DNA of 64,000 nucleotides from JABDMH01 sp050298535 (GTDB lineage Bacteria; Bacteroidota; Bacteroidia; Chitinophagales; Saprospiraceae), in NCBI GenBank assembly GCA_050298535.1, contig JBNKUI010000010.1, positions 1-64,000 of the forward strand, written 5' to 3'. Made by a program: the position numbers and the translations under genes. Every line of letters starts with the position of its first letter. Position 1 is the first letter of the stretch. A model generated the notes under the pieces. It did no database searches. It was not told where the DNA came from and saw nothing but the letters and a program-made list of their open reading frames with translations. Of the stretch, positions 27,260-37,365 are shown in pieces.

Positions 27260-27853
27260 ATGAAGTATTGGCTGACCATATTCTGTACTCTTATCGTGTT
27301 CGCAGTATGGGGACAGCAAAATCAGACTCCTGCTGGATCACCCGAATTCACACAAGTGGAAAAACCCAAGAAAAAAAAGGGACAATTCAAGGAGAACTGG
27401 AAGCTCCCCTATCCTAATCCATATCGCGCAGGTGTATATTCCCTCATCTTGCCCGGTGCTGGACAGATCTACAATAAGCGCTATTGGAAAGCTCCTATCG
27501 TATGGGGAGGTTTTGCTGCGCTCGTGTACTCTGTTGACTATAATAAGGAATTAATGAAGTGCTTTCAGGATGCTTACAGCGATCGGGTCCGTGGGATTAC
27601 AGACAAGTACGCCGGTCGTATCTCCAATATCCAGACTCTTGAGCAACTAAGAAATCAATATCGAAAAAACCTGCAGATGACCTATATCGGATTTGTGGGA
27701 ATGTATGCCCTGGCAGCTCTTGATGCCTATGTAGATGCCCATTTGAAGTCATTTGATATGAGTGATGATCTATCACTCCAGTTTTCACCACTCCTGTCCG
27801 GAACCAGCACCTCCACCACTACCCTCGGTCTTGGTTTGGTTTTATCTTTCTAA
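27260..27853 (+). CDS. DUF5683 membrane protein in the parAB operon
   Basis: ATG 27260 (197 residues) is chosen over GTG 27239 because it opens a signal peptide (MKYWLTIFCTLIVFAVWGQQ). The body has the Bacteroidota DUF5683 pattern: a basic linker, then NPYRAGVYSLILPGAGQIYNKRYWKAP, two hydrophobic helices and an ALDAYVDAHLKSFD segment. The family regularly sits after parAB in Bacteroidota, but its function is unknown. Its last 35 bases overlap the 3' end of the convergent DUF998 gene. Confidence 0.88.
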   Translation: MKYWLTIFCTLIVFAVWGQQNQTPAGSPEFTQVEKPKKKKGQFKENWKLPYPNPYRAGVYSLILPGAGQIYNKRYWKAPIVWGGFAALVYSVDYNKELMKCFQDAYSDRVRGITDKYAGRISNIQTLEQLRNQYRKNLQMTYIGFVGMYALAALDAYVDAHLKSFDMSDDLSLQFSPLLSGTSTSTTTLGLGLVLSF

Positions 27854-28835
27854 CATTTTTAGCTGACAGGGTAATTGCGAGTCCAATATACCAAAGAGAC
27901 CAGCCCAGATAGAAGATCCTCTGGAGTAATCCTTCGATGCTCTCTGAAAAGGCTCTATTAAATTTGAATACCAAAAGGATCATAATCAGTGCACTGATGA
28001 ATGAAATCTTCCTGATCTGGTCCATGTCCTGATTTTTCCAGGATGCAGCCTGGTAAAATGCTCCTGCAATGGTCAATATGGGCACGGGGCCAGTCAGAGC
28101 ATGAAGTTCGTTTCCTAACGGAAAGATGGCAGCCCAGATAAATAATAGGACTAGTCCAAAGCTGCAATATGCCGGAACTGTAGAAACACCTAACGATTTC
28201 GAAATCCTTAATAATGCCAACGAGAATAGAAAACAAGAAACTGATACAAGGCTCATACCAATTGAAACATATACTTCTGTCTTGGTACCCACTCTCCCAA
28301 GTGCACTTATCGTATGTTCAATGGATCGATAATTTGGAATAAGATAACTGACTACACATGTCAGTGCCCAGAAAAGCAAAGGAGCTAGTAATCCACAGTA
28401 AAATAGGCATCGGGTTGGATTTAGGTTTCTGCTCCAGAAGAGACCAGATATGAAAAACAAAGCTATCAATATCAGGATATAGGGGCTGGTAAATTGGGGT
28501 AATGGTGCCATCTCAACACGAATGTGACACTTTACCTCTTCTAATCTGACCATAAAGTCATAATGTGTCCCAGGTTCTGCTAAGAATACTAAGCTGTCAA
28601 TATCCGTGATGAAACCAACTTTCTTTGTGATGTATGGCCATCGTCCGGGAATTCTTAGAATATCAGGATTCTTGGTGGAGTCGAGGATCCAGCCGTTTTC
28701 GAACCTATGACTTCCTACTATGATATCTACTTGATTGCCTTCTGCTCTAATCGATGGGAATTCGATGGACCCATATCCTTGTACATATTGTAGCGTCAAG
28801 ACGATGACAAGAAGAGATTTGTCTAAGTGCTTCAT
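27819..28835 (-). CDS. DUF998 family membrane protein with extracytoplasmic N-terminal part
   Basis: I start at ATG 28835 (338 residues), where a signal-like segment follows (MKHLDKSLLVIVLTLQ); an in-frame ATG at 28895 is less likely. About residues 20-115 are soluble and of unknown fold. The rest has about seven hydrophobic helices with DUF998-like features: GLLAPLLFWALTCVVSYLIP, SIEHTISALG and GNELHALTGPVP. The function of DUF998 is unknown. The XRE regulator gene ends its upstream side 87 bases away on the same strand. Confidence 0.75.
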   Translation of the reverse strand: MKHLDKSLLVIVLTLQYVQGYGSIEFPSIRAEGNQVDIIVGSHRFENGWILDSTKNPDILRIPGRWPYITKKVGFITDIDSLVFLAEPGTHYDFMVRLEEVKCHIRVEMAPLPQFTSPYILILIALFFISGLFWSRNLNPTRCLFYCGLLAPLLFWALTCVVSYLIPNYRSIEHTISALGRVGTKTEVYVSIGMSLVSVSCFLFSLALLRISKSLGVSTVPAYCSFGLVLLFIWAAIFPLGNELHALTGPVPILTIAGAFYQAASWKNQDMDQIRKISFISALIMILLVFKFNRAFSESIEGLLQRIFYLGWSLWYIGLAITLSAKNVRKIKPNQDRG

Positions 28836-28922
28836 GAATAGACTATTTATTGCAAATAGCCATATTCTTCCCCCCATTTCCCAGGAATTGGGCATGACTT
28901 GTTTACGTCATCTATATGACAA

Positions 28923-29498
28923 TCACACTAGTGGCATTGATTGCCATGGATGTTGCTGGAGTCTAATGCGAGCAGCAAAGATCATAGTCATAATTAAGTG
29001 TACTACTGATGCCATCAAGAAGACAAAGATCCAAATAGGTACACCTCCACCTAACAGGAAGGGAAACATTAGTGAGAGTATCGAGGTCACCAAAACCATT
29101 GATATAACTGTAACAGCCGTCCATAATATTTCAAAACTGTTGAAAAACCTAACCATATCCTGATGTCCTCCCTTTAGAAATATTTTATGGTATATGGTGG
29201 GTAGCAAGATATTGGCAAAGGGAATGAATATCACAAAGAAGCAAGCATAATTGATAATTCTCCAGTGAGTCCAGATGTCCTCCGATGGCCCTTCTGCATT
29301 TTGTGCACTTTCGTAGAGATTAGAAAGTTCTAGATTGAGGGCTTTTGAAAGTGCCTTCAACGTATAAGGACTTCCCGTTGATTCTCCATTTTCGATTCTC
29401 TGGACAGTACGCAGTGAAACTCCAGAACTTGTGGAAAGGTCCTGTTGAGTAAGACCTTTCTCAAGCCTGTAGGACAATAGCTTTGATCCTGATATCAT
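28923..29498 (-). CDS. Membrane-tethered XRE-family regulator
   Basis: The 191-residue protein has an N-terminal HTH_3 domain (about 1-62: LLSYRLEKGLTQQDLS, then SLRTVQRIENGES). Three to four hydrophobic helices (about 75-185) follow, including YACFFVIFIPFANILLP. A regulator held in the membrane could sense an envelope or lipid signal directly. The DUF998 gene lies just downstream and is a candidate target or partner, by position only. Confidence 0.88.
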   Translation of the reverse strand: MISGSKLLSYRLEKGLTQQDLSTSSGVSLRTVQRIENGESTGSPYTLKALSKALNLELSNLYESAQNAEGPSEDIWTHWRIINYACFFVIFIPFANILLPTIYHKIFLKGGHQDMVRFFNSFEILWTAVTVISMVLVTSILSLMFPFLLGGGVPIWIFVFLMASVVHLIMTMIFAARIRLQQHPWQSMPLV

Positions 29499-29555
29499 TG
29501 CTCATTTACATTTGATATGGTTCACCGAACGTTATCTCAACTGATGATACGAATG

Positions 29556-32510
29556 CTAGTCGTTTTCTGAACCGGGCAGCATCACGATCTCCGTATAGTT
29601 ATCGGTATCAAACAGCTGTTTGGCCATCATTTTGATGTCATCGCTATCTAAATCATCAATCAGCTCTTCATAGTTTTCCAACAATATATTGTGAGGATCC
29701 TGATCGTACATGTAGGTGCTTCGTAAAGCATTCGTCCAGAAACGGTTTTCTTCCAGACCTTTTATTCGTCCCTGACGTTGTACCTCCCGAACCTTTGTCA
29801 ATTCCTCCTCGGTTGCCCCGTTTTCCATCACATCTTCAATATCCTTGATCGCTGTCTCGATCAATGCATCCACTTCTTCGGGTTCGGAATTAAAGGATAC
29901 GCGCACACTATACCCCTCCTTTGGGTACTTGGAAGTATTGCCAGAGATCGAGACACCATATACACCTCCCTGGTCTTCTCGCATAGATTCTCTAAGCTTG
30001 TTTCGTAGTACTTCCATCAGAGAATTCAAATGATACTTGGCTTCTCGATCATCCCAGTCGAATTCTCCGATCCAGTGCATCTCGATCTGGGCCTTGGGTG
30101 CTTCACCAAAGTTAAAACGTTCTATATTTCGGCCCTTAGTGACTTCCACACCTACATCTTTCCATTGATCCTCACGACCCGTGGATGGAAGGCTGGCCAG
30201 GTATTTTGTGATGAATGGTTTTATACTTTCAGAAGTAAAGTTCCCAACGAAAATAAAAGTGAAATCAGAGGCATCCGCAAATCGGTCCTTATACACCTTC
30301 ATCACGGTCTCCAAATTCATCTCATCGAGGTCATCTACCGTTGGTATTCCCCGACGTGGATGATTCTTATATCTCACCTCATTTACTTTGTCACGATAAA
30401 AGTAGTCAGGGTTTGCCCTGAGGTTTTGCAGAATCTGTCGCTGTCGAGTGATCATAGACTGAAATGCCTCAGCATCTTCCCGCGGCTCTGTAAAGTAGAG
30501 ATGTATCAATTGGAACATTGTTTCCAGGTCTTTGATTGTACTAAAGCCCTGCATTCCCTCCTCTAGTTCACTGATAAATGGAGCTACCTGCACTTGCTTA
30601 CCTGCCATCATCTTCTGCAGCTGTATGAGGTCGAAATCAGCAATACCCGCTTGATTTATGATCGCACTGGCGATTGAGGCAGACTGGTATTCTTCGTCGG
30701 GATAGTTTGAATGTCCTCCCGGGCTGAAAGCCGTGAACATAATCTCATCATTCTGAAAATCTGTCGGCTTTAAAATCACCCGAACACCATTTGATAGTGT
30801 CCACTCGGTGATTCCTACATCTTCTACTACCTTTTCTTCTGTCACGGCGCCCATTTCAGGCATATCCACCATTAAGGGTACATCTGATACTGCGTCTTCA
30901 TAAGGATCTACCGTCTTTGCGCCCACCTTACTGATTAGTGCATAGATGTCGTCTTCTGAGGGTAAGGGTACCTGTTCTTTTTCAGGTCCTGTGACTACAA
31001 TCACACGATTACTACCATCTTCATTGATCCATTTATCGGCTAAATGATTTACCTCATCCAGCGTGATGGTAGGTAGTAAAGCCTGCATGATCTGAAATCG
31101 TTGCGTCGGACTTAGTGCGGGACTCTCATTTAGATAGTGATAAACATAGCTCATTGCCAATGATCCGGATTGAAGCTTGTCTTCTTCCTTGGCTGTCGTT
31201 TCTGCCTGACTCAGTATCTCAATCCGTGTCCTATCCAGTTCTGTCGCTGTGAACCCGTGCTCCAGGGCACGTTTATTTTCAGTGAATACTGCTTCCAATC
31301 CCTTGAGAACTTCGCCCTCACCTGTGGTTACATATAAAGTATAGGAATCCAACTCACCGACTTCCCTGCCATAACCGGCATAACCATATAAGAAAGGTGG
31401 GTTGGCTGATTGTCTCAATTCATTCAGTCGATTATTCAACATAGAATTATAGAGACTCCTCACAAGTGACTGACGATAATCTTTGAAGTTTTTCACTTTC
31501 TCATGGTCATGCTTATACATCACTCTTGCAGTGGTATAGGTGGCTTCCTTATCCTGAGTAATACTCACGAGTGTATTATCGTGATCGGGAAATCCATACC
31601 GCTCTCTTTCACGCGGATTTTCGGGGTTTTCAAGTTTTGCAAAGCGTTCTAATATTTGCTTTTCGACCGCATCAACATCTACATCTCCTACAACGACAAG
31701 TGCCATCAGGTTGGGACGGTACCAATCACGATAAAATCGCTTCAAAGCATCGTAGGGAGCGTTGTTAATAATCTCTCTTGTACCTATGGGGAGTCGGTCT
31801 GCATATTTTGATTCATGAAAAATGACCGGTAAGTATTCGTTTCTCATGCGTTCGTCGGCACTGAGCCCTGATCGAAGCTCAGACTCTACGACTCCCCTTT
31901 CTTTATCGATCTCTTCATCTTCGAAGGTCACTGAGTGGGCCCAGTCTTCGAGTATGAGCATTCCCTTGTCGAAGATCGCTTGCGAATCGGTGCGGACCTG
32001 CAACATATATACGGTCTCATCAAAGCTGGTGTAGGCGTTAAGGTCCGGACCAAATCGAGTGCCCACACTCTGCAGATAATCCACCAACTCACTTTTATTG
32101 AAATTGGCAGTACCGTTAAAGGCCATGTGCTCGACAAAGTGAGCGAGTCCTAACTGGTCATCATCCTCATTGATTGAGCCAGCGGCGACTGCCAATCTAA
32201 GCTCTGCTCGATTTTCAGGTTTTGTGTTGTGTTGGATGTAATATTTCATCCCGTTGGGGAGTGATCCCATCTTCACACGTTGGTCAATAGGGAGTGGCTG
32301 CAGCATAGGATCGGAAGGTGCCCCATCCGGCATCGCCTTTTGAGGTGCCGCAGCTACATCATCCATCTCCGCTCTGGGAGCTTCTATCATCCTGGGTGTT
32401 TCCTCTTGAGTTTCTTTGGATCCTTGGTCTACAGTGGTTCCCACTTTCGGCGTACAGGCAACTAGGTGGAGTACTATCGCCAAAAGAGTGATTTTTAAAG
32501 TATCTAGCAT
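29556..32510 (-). CDS. M16-family zinc metallopeptidase lipoprotein (PqqL-like)
   Basis: The 984-residue product has a lipoprotein signal ending LVACT. The inverted zinc motif HFVEH is at 124-128 with the third ligand in the downstream ERGVVESELRSG helix. Both halves of the M16 clamshell are present: an active N-terminal repeat and an inactive C-terminal repeat beginning near WTLSNGVRVILKP. Long single-chain members cleave peptides in the periplasm. The N-terminal 70 residues after the lipid Cys are a low-complexity Pro/Glu/Met-rich tether. The gene seems monocistronic. Confidence 0.94.
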   Translation of the reverse strand: MLDTLKITLLAIVLHLVACTPKVGTTVDQGSKETQEETPRMIEAPRAEMDDVAAAPQKAMPDGAPSDPMLQPLPIDQRVKMGSLPNGMKYYIQHNTKPENRAELRLAVAAGSINEDDDQLGLAHFVEHMAFNGTANFNKSELVDYLQSVGTRFGPDLNAYTSFDETVYMLQVRTDSQAIFDKGMLILEDWAHSVTFEDEEIDKERGVVESELRSGLSADERMRNEYLPVIFHESKYADRLPIGTREIINNAPYDALKRFYRDWYRPNLMALVVVGDVDVDAVEKQILERFAKLENPENPRERERYGFPDHDNTLVSITQDKEATYTTARVMYKHDHEKVKNFKDYRQSLVRSLYNSMLNNRLNELRQSANPPFLYGYAGYGREVGELDSYTLYVTTGEGEVLKGLEAVFTENKRALEHGFTATELDRTRIEILSQAETTAKEEDKLQSGSLAMSYVYHYLNESPALSPTQRFQIMQALLPTITLDEVNHLADKWINEDGSNRVIVVTGPEKEQVPLPSEDDIYALISKVGAKTVDPYEDAVSDVPLMVDMPEMGAVTEEKVVEDVGITEWTLSNGVRVILKPTDFQNDEIMFTAFSPGGHSNYPDEEYQSASIASAIINQAGIADFDLIQLQKMMAGKQVQVAPFISELEEGMQGFSTIKDLETMFQLIHLYFTEPREDAEAFQSMITRQRQILQNLRANPDYFYRDKVNEVRYKNHPRRGIPTVDDLDEMNLETVMKVYKDRFADASDFTFIFVGNFTSESIKPFITKYLASLPSTGREDQWKDVGVEVTKGRNIERFNFGEAPKAQIEMHWIGEFDWDDREAKYHLNSLMEVLRNKLRESMREDQGGVYGVSISGNTSKYPKEGYSVRVSFNSEPEEVDALIETAIKDIEDVMENGATEEELTKVREVQRQGRIKGLEENRFWTNALRSTYMYDQDPHNILLENYEELIDDLDSDDIKMMAKQLFDTDNYTEIVMLPGSEND

Positions 32511-32723
32511 GGTTGGAATTTTTTACCTAAGTTAAGAACGTAACGTAAAAATATCTGGTCTTCGGCTGTGCCGAAAGTAATTGATTCACGGGTAAATAAA
32601 CCGGTATAATCGACGTGGGTTCTCATGTAGCAGACGTTTGACCTAACTCTTTGTTTGAGATTCATCCAATTTTCTGGTTCTGGACCACTTCAGACTATCA
32701 TTACCCTTGTGAGATATTCGGGA

Positions 32724-34052
32724 CTACCGTTTGGGCATTCCGCCCATAGCATCTCTAAATTTACCCTTGCTCATCATGTGCATCATCTTACGCATTTGAT
32801 CAAATTGCTTAATAAACATGTTGATCTCATGAATATTATGACCACATCCACGGGCAATTCTTCGTTTCCGACTCATGTTAAGAAGCTCTGGTCTCGAACG
32901 TTCTTCGGGCGTCATAGACTGAATGATGGCTTCCACTTTATTAAAAGCCTTATCGTCGATGTCGATGTCCTTGGTCATCTTACCCATTCCTGGAATCATC
33001 CCCAGCAATGACTTGATATCGCCCATTTTCTTGATCTGCTTCAGCTGACTTTGGAAGTCATTGAAGTCAAACTTGTTCTTCTTTATCTTCTTCTCAAGAC
33101 GTTTAGCCTCTTTTTCATCGAACTGCTCCTGTGCCTTTTCTACGAAAGACACGATGTCACCCATTCCCAAAATCCGCTGAGCCATCCTGTCGGGATAAAA
33201 AACATCCAGGGTCTCTACGGTTTCTCCGCTGCTTACAAACTTGATGGGCTTACCCACGGTATATTTGACCGTAAGGGCTGCACCACCCCGGGTATCACCA
33301 TCCATTTTAGTGAGCACTACTCCGTCATAATTGATGACGTCGTTAAAAGCCTTGGCAGTATTGACAGCATCCTGACCTGTCATAGCATCTACGACAAATA
33401 GTGTCTCCGAAGGAATGATCGTCTCCTTTATATTTGAGATTTCGGTCATCATCACCTCATCAATCGCCAGACGACCTGCTGTATCCACAATCACTACGTC
33501 GTGACTGTTTTGCTGTGCATGTACTAATGCATTGGTGGCAATCTCGACAGGGTTCTTGTTGTCCACCTCTTTATATACCTTTACGCCGATCTGATCACCC
33601 AGTACCTGGAGTTGATCAATCGCAGCAGGACGATATACATCACAAGCCACCAGGAGCGGTCGGTGTTTCTTTTTACTTTTTAGGTAATTGGCAAGTTTGG
33701 CGCTAAATGTGGTTTTTCCCGATCCTTGCAGACCAGCCACCAGGATCACACCCGGGTTGCCTTTGACATTGATTCCGACAGATTGTCCCCCCATGAGCGC
33801 AATCAGCTCATCCATGACAATCTTCACCATCAGTTCTCCCGGCTTGACGGCCTTGAGCACGTTTCGTTGACCCAGGGCTTCTTCCTTGACCTTATCCGTA
33901 AACTCCTTGGCTATCTTATAGTTCACATCTGCCGATACAAGGGCACGACGGATTTCTTTTATCGACTGAGCAACATTTATTTCGGTGAGCTTAGCATCCC
34001 CCGTAAGGCTCTTAAATGCGCCCTCCAATCTTTCATTTAAACTTTCAAACAT
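32724..34052 (-). CDS. ffh: Signal recognition particle protein Ffh
   Basis: The 442-residue protein has the N domain, a G domain with P-loop GLQGSGKTT, the DVYRPAAIDQL block, DTAGR and TKMDGDTRGG, and a C-terminal Met-rich M domain (SRKRRIARGCG) that binds SRP RNA and signal sequences. It targets nascent membrane proteins to FtsY and SecYEG. The divergent neighbour yidC also serves membrane protein insertion. No SRP RNA gene was recognised nearby. Confidence 0.98.
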   Translation of the reverse strand: MFESLNERLEGAFKSLTGDAKLTEINVAQSIKEIRRALVSADVNYKIAKEFTDKVKEEALGQRNVLKAVKPGELMVKIVMDELIALMGGQSVGINVKGNPGVILVAGLQGSGKTTFSAKLANYLKSKKKHRPLLVACDVYRPAAIDQLQVLGDQIGVKVYKEVDNKNPVEIATNALVHAQQNSHDVVIVDTAGRLAIDEVMMTEISNIKETIIPSETLFVVDAMTGQDAVNTAKAFNDVINYDGVVLTKMDGDTRGGAALTVKYTVGKPIKFVSSGETVETLDVFYPDRMAQRILGMGDIVSFVEKAQEQFDEKEAKRLEKKIKKNKFDFNDFQSQLKQIKKMGDIKSLLGMIPGMGKMTKDIDIDDKAFNKVEAIIQSMTPEERSRPELLNMSRKRRIARGCGHNIHEINMFIKQFDQMRKMMHMMSKGKFRDAMGGMPKR

Positions 34053-34207
34053 CTAGTTCGTTTATTTTCTCCTAACGATAGAAAGGGTAAAAATAACAGT
34101 TAGGTTCATATTATAGTATATCTCGTACTTCTCGACCATAAAAAGTAATCTATCGAAAACAAGACTTTATTAGTCGGTCGATTAGTATCCCTATATATTC
34201 AAAATTG

Positions 34208-34215
34208 TACCTTTG
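34208..34215 (+). promoter_or_regulatory. -7 promoter box for yidC
   Basis: TACCTTTG matches TAnnTTTG and lies 40 bases before the yidC start. No clear TTTG box was found at -33. Confidence 0.6.
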
Positions 34216-34255
34216 CGTCGATTTTTTCAAATCTGGTAGTTGATTTTAAACAACA

Positions 34256-36127
34256 ATGGATAAAAATACCATCATTGGGATTGTACTCATCTTCTTCCTG
34301 TTTTTAGTCTGGGTGAAGATAAATGCTCCAACAGAAGAGCAATTGGCGGAGATGCAGCGGGTAGAGGATTCAATTGCTTTGGCGCAGCAGGAGAATATGG
34401 ACACTTTGCTGGTCCCCGAAGAGACCCCTCCCCTTCCATCTGTTAGCGATGGCCTCCAGGATTCACTAGACCAATTACTAAAACAGCGTGAATATGGTGT
34501 TTTTGCACCCGCGTTGGATGGAACATCTTCAGAGCAAGTGCTTGAAAATGATAAGGTCCGAATCGTCTTCGATACCAAGGGCGGGCATATCAGACAGGTC
34601 AAGCTCAAACAATTTCAGAAGCTGCTTGAAGATGAGGAACACAATGATGTATATGAAGATCTCTATCTACTGGAAGATGAGAAGAATGTGTTCGAATACA
34701 TTCTACCTGTCGCAGGCATACGGGATAATGAGATCAAAACCAGCGATCTATACTTTAGCCCTAGACTAAATGGCAACTCACTCACACTTACTGCTCCACT
34801 TAGTAATGGAGGCAGTGTCGTCCAATCCTATACTTTAGCTGACGATGGCTATGATATTGATTATCAGCTACAATTAAATGGACTGGATCAGGTCATAGAT
34901 AGAAGTAAGGGGTTACAGATCAATTGGGTCAACTACCTGGACAAGCTGGAAAAAAGTACGCAATACGAGAGAATTTATTCATCTGTACATTTCAAAGAAG
35001 TGGGTGAAAACCCCTCTTACTGTAGCATGAGTGGCGATGATGATGAAACACTTGAAGGGGATGTCAAGTGGGTCTCACACTCCAATCAGTTCTTTAATAG
35101 CACCCTGATAGCCACTACTGGACCTTTCTTTGGTGCACGTGTAGAGAGCAAAATGATTGATGAGTCGGAAGAGGACCTGAAATTGCTCACTTCTCAAATT
35201 GATCTTCCCTTCCAGCAACAGACAGACATGAAATGGTACATTGGTCCCAATGAGTTTGATGTACTGAAGTCCTATGGCTATGAGATGGAAGACATTATTC
35301 CATTTGGATGGAGTGTCTTCGGCACAATCAATCGGTGGGTCATTCGTCCGATCTTTAGCTTTCTTTCCGGACTGGTAGGTAGCAAAGGGATAGTCATCTT
35401 ACTCCTGACCTTGATCGTGAAGGCGGCAGTATTTCCGCTCACTTACAAAATGCTACACTCCCAAAGTAAGATGGGCGCTCTCAAACCACAGATGGCAAAA
35501 CTTAGGGAGAAATACAAGGATGATCAGCAGAAGATCCAGATGGAAACCATGAAAATCTATCGAGAATATGGTGTCAATCCGGCAGGAGGCTGCTTTCCTA
35601 TGGTTTTACAGATGCCCATATGGTTTGCGCTATATCGATTTTTTCCAGCTTCCATTGAGTTTCGTCAAGCTTCTTTTCTGTGGGCTAATGACCTATCCAG
35701 CTACGATGTGTTCTTCCAATTACCTGTTGATATTCCATTCTTAGGTAGTCATATTTCACTATTTACTTTCCTATGGGCACTTTCTATGCTGGTGTATACC
35801 TATTACAACAGCAAAATCATGGATATGAACAGCATCAACCCTATGATGAAGTATATGCAGTATCTGATGCCGTTGATGTTTGTATTCTTTTTCAACAGTT
35901 ACGCATCCGGATTGACCTGTTATCTGCTGTTTAGTAACCTGATCAATATTACACAAACGCTAGTGACGAAAAACTATCTTATCAATAACGATAAGATTCT
36001 GGAAGAGCTGGACCGTAATAAGAAGAAACCCAAGAAGAAGGGAGGATTCCAGGCACGTCTTGAGCAGGCACTGAAAGAACAACAACGCCTTGCCGCAGAG
36101 CAGCAGGCTAAGAAGAAGAAAAAGTAG
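34256..36127 (+). CDS. yidC: Membrane protein insertase YidC
   Basis: The 623-residue protein has a first membrane helix at about 5-22, a large periplasmic beta-sandwich P1 domain (about 85-330), and the conserved insertase core with helices starting near SKGIVILLLTLIVKAAVFPLTYK. The hydrophilic-groove Arg/Lys region and PAGGCFPMVLQMPIWFALY are typical, and the C-terminus is Lys-rich. It inserts and folds inner membrane proteins, alone or with Sec. gpsA follows after 42 bases on the same strand. Confidence 0.98.
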   Translation: MDKNTIIGIVLIFFLFLVWVKINAPTEEQLAEMQRVEDSIALAQQENMDTLLVPEETPPLPSVSDGLQDSLDQLLKQREYGVFAPALDGTSSEQVLENDKVRIVFDTKGGHIRQVKLKQFQKLLEDEEHNDVYEDLYLLEDEKNVFEYILPVAGIRDNEIKTSDLYFSPRLNGNSLTLTAPLSNGGSVVQSYTLADDGYDIDYQLQLNGLDQVIDRSKGLQINWVNYLDKLEKSTQYERIYSSVHFKEVGENPSYCSMSGDDDETLEGDVKWVSHSNQFFNSTLIATTGPFFGARVESKMIDESEEDLKLLTSQIDLPFQQQTDMKWYIGPNEFDVLKSYGYEMEDIIPFGWSVFGTINRWVIRPIFSFLSGLVGSKGIVILLLTLIVKAAVFPLTYKMLHSQSKMGALKPQMAKLREKYKDDQQKIQMETMKIYREYGVNPAGGCFPMVLQMPIWFALYRFFPASIEFRQASFLWANDLSSYDVFFQLPVDIPFLGSHISLFTFLWALSMLVYTYYNSKIMDMNSINPMMKYMQYLMPLMFVFFFNSYASGLTCYLLFSNLINITQTLVTKNYLINNDKILEELDRNKKKPKKKGGFQARLEQALKEQQRLAAEQQAKKKKK

Positions 36128-36169
36128 AAATATTAGTAACGGATATGGACTAAGTTCTATCTTTCTTGC

Positions 36170-37219
36170 ATGGCTGAGTACAAACCGGAAGTAGTAGGTG
36201 TTGTAGGTGCAGGAAGATTTGGCCTGACCATCTCCATGATGCTCTCGCACAATGTTTCGGTTCTTCTGTACTCCCGATCTCAGGATACGGTTGATAAGAT
36301 TAACAAGGATCACTCGTACATGGGGCTTGATTTACCGGATAATATTACAGCCGTCGACGACATAGAATATCTATGTACTCAATGTAAATTGATCTATCCA
36401 GTCCTGCCCTCAGAGGTTTTTCGATCTGTAATCCAGGAATTTGCCCCCTTCTTGCATCCCTATCATGTCCTTATTCATGCTACGAAAGGCTTCGATCTGA
36501 TTAATGCTGATTTGGATGCATTTCTTCCTAGACTTAAGCGTGGAAACATTCGCACCATGAGCGAACTTATCAGAGAATGGACTCAGGTGGTACGTATTGG
36601 GTGTCTTTCGGGGCCCAATCTATCTTCAGAAATCCTGCGTGGATTGCCTGCGGCTACTGTTGTAGCCAGCGAATATGATGAAGTAATCGAAATGGGGTAT
36701 CGCACATTGTCCAATCCACAATTTAAGATCTATGCCTCACATGATCTGATAGGAACGGAGCTTGCTGGGGCGCTGAAAAATATAATCGCGATCGGAGCTG
36801 GCATGATTGCCGGTCTGGAATTGGGTAAAAACACAGAAGCATTCTTCCTCACCCGTGGATTACGGGAGATGTTTATGATTGGCAAGGCACTTGGCGGTAA
36901 CTCGCGTACCTTCTTTGGTACGGCTGGAGTCGGTGATTTGATTGCAACTGCTACCAGTCCGGAAAGTCGAAACTTCCAATTTGGTTATCGATTGGCACAG
37001 GGAAAAACCAAAGATGAAATCGAATCAGAATTAAATGAGTTAACAGAGGGCGTGCGGACGGTACGGATCATGTATCATCTGGGCAACACCTATCAGTTGG
37101 ATATTCCGATTGTGGAAATGCTACATGCCATCATCTTTAATGGACTATCCATCAAAAAAGCAATCCAATATCTGATGGATTATCCATACTCCAGCGATGT
37201 GGACTTTCTCTACGAATGA
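36170..37219 (+). CDS. gpsA: NAD(P)H-dependent glycerol-3-phosphate dehydrogenase
   Basis: The 349-residue protein has the Rossmann loop GAGRFGLTIS. Catalytic-domain motifs include the GPNLSSEI substrate block, the TELAGALKNIIAIGAGM helix with the catalytic Lys, GVGDLIATATSPESRN, and the late TEGVRTV block. It makes sn-glycerol 3-phosphate from dihydroxyacetone phosphate for phospholipid synthesis. The N-terminal half is somewhat divergent (VLPSEVFRSVI in place of the common PS-x-x-R-x-x). A TATCTTTC element immediately precedes the start, too close for a normal leader. Confidence 0.95.
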   Translation: MAEYKPEVVGVVGAGRFGLTISMMLSHNVSVLLYSRSQDTVDKINKDHSYMGLDLPDNITAVDDIEYLCTQCKLIYPVLPSEVFRSVIQEFAPFLHPYHVLIHATKGFDLINADLDAFLPRLKRGNIRTMSELIREWTQVVRIGCLSGPNLSSEILRGLPAATVVASEYDEVIEMGYRTLSNPQFKIYASHDLIGTELAGALKNIIAIGAGMIAGLELGKNTEAFFLTRGLREMFMIGKALGGNSRTFFGTAGVGDLIATATSPESRNFQFGYRLAQGKTKDEIESELNELTEGVRTVRIMYHLGNTYQLDIPIVEMLHAIIFNGLSIKKAIQYLMDYPYSSDVDFLYE

Positions 37220-37365
37220 CAATTTTGAGAGAAGATCTTCATATTTGAACTGCTGAGATAGAGTGTCAGAATATTTTTATTTTTTACTTTCGTTAGGACT
37301 CTATTCAGGAGATCACGGAGCCAATACATACACGATCGCCTGTCACTTAATTAGCGATAAAATAC

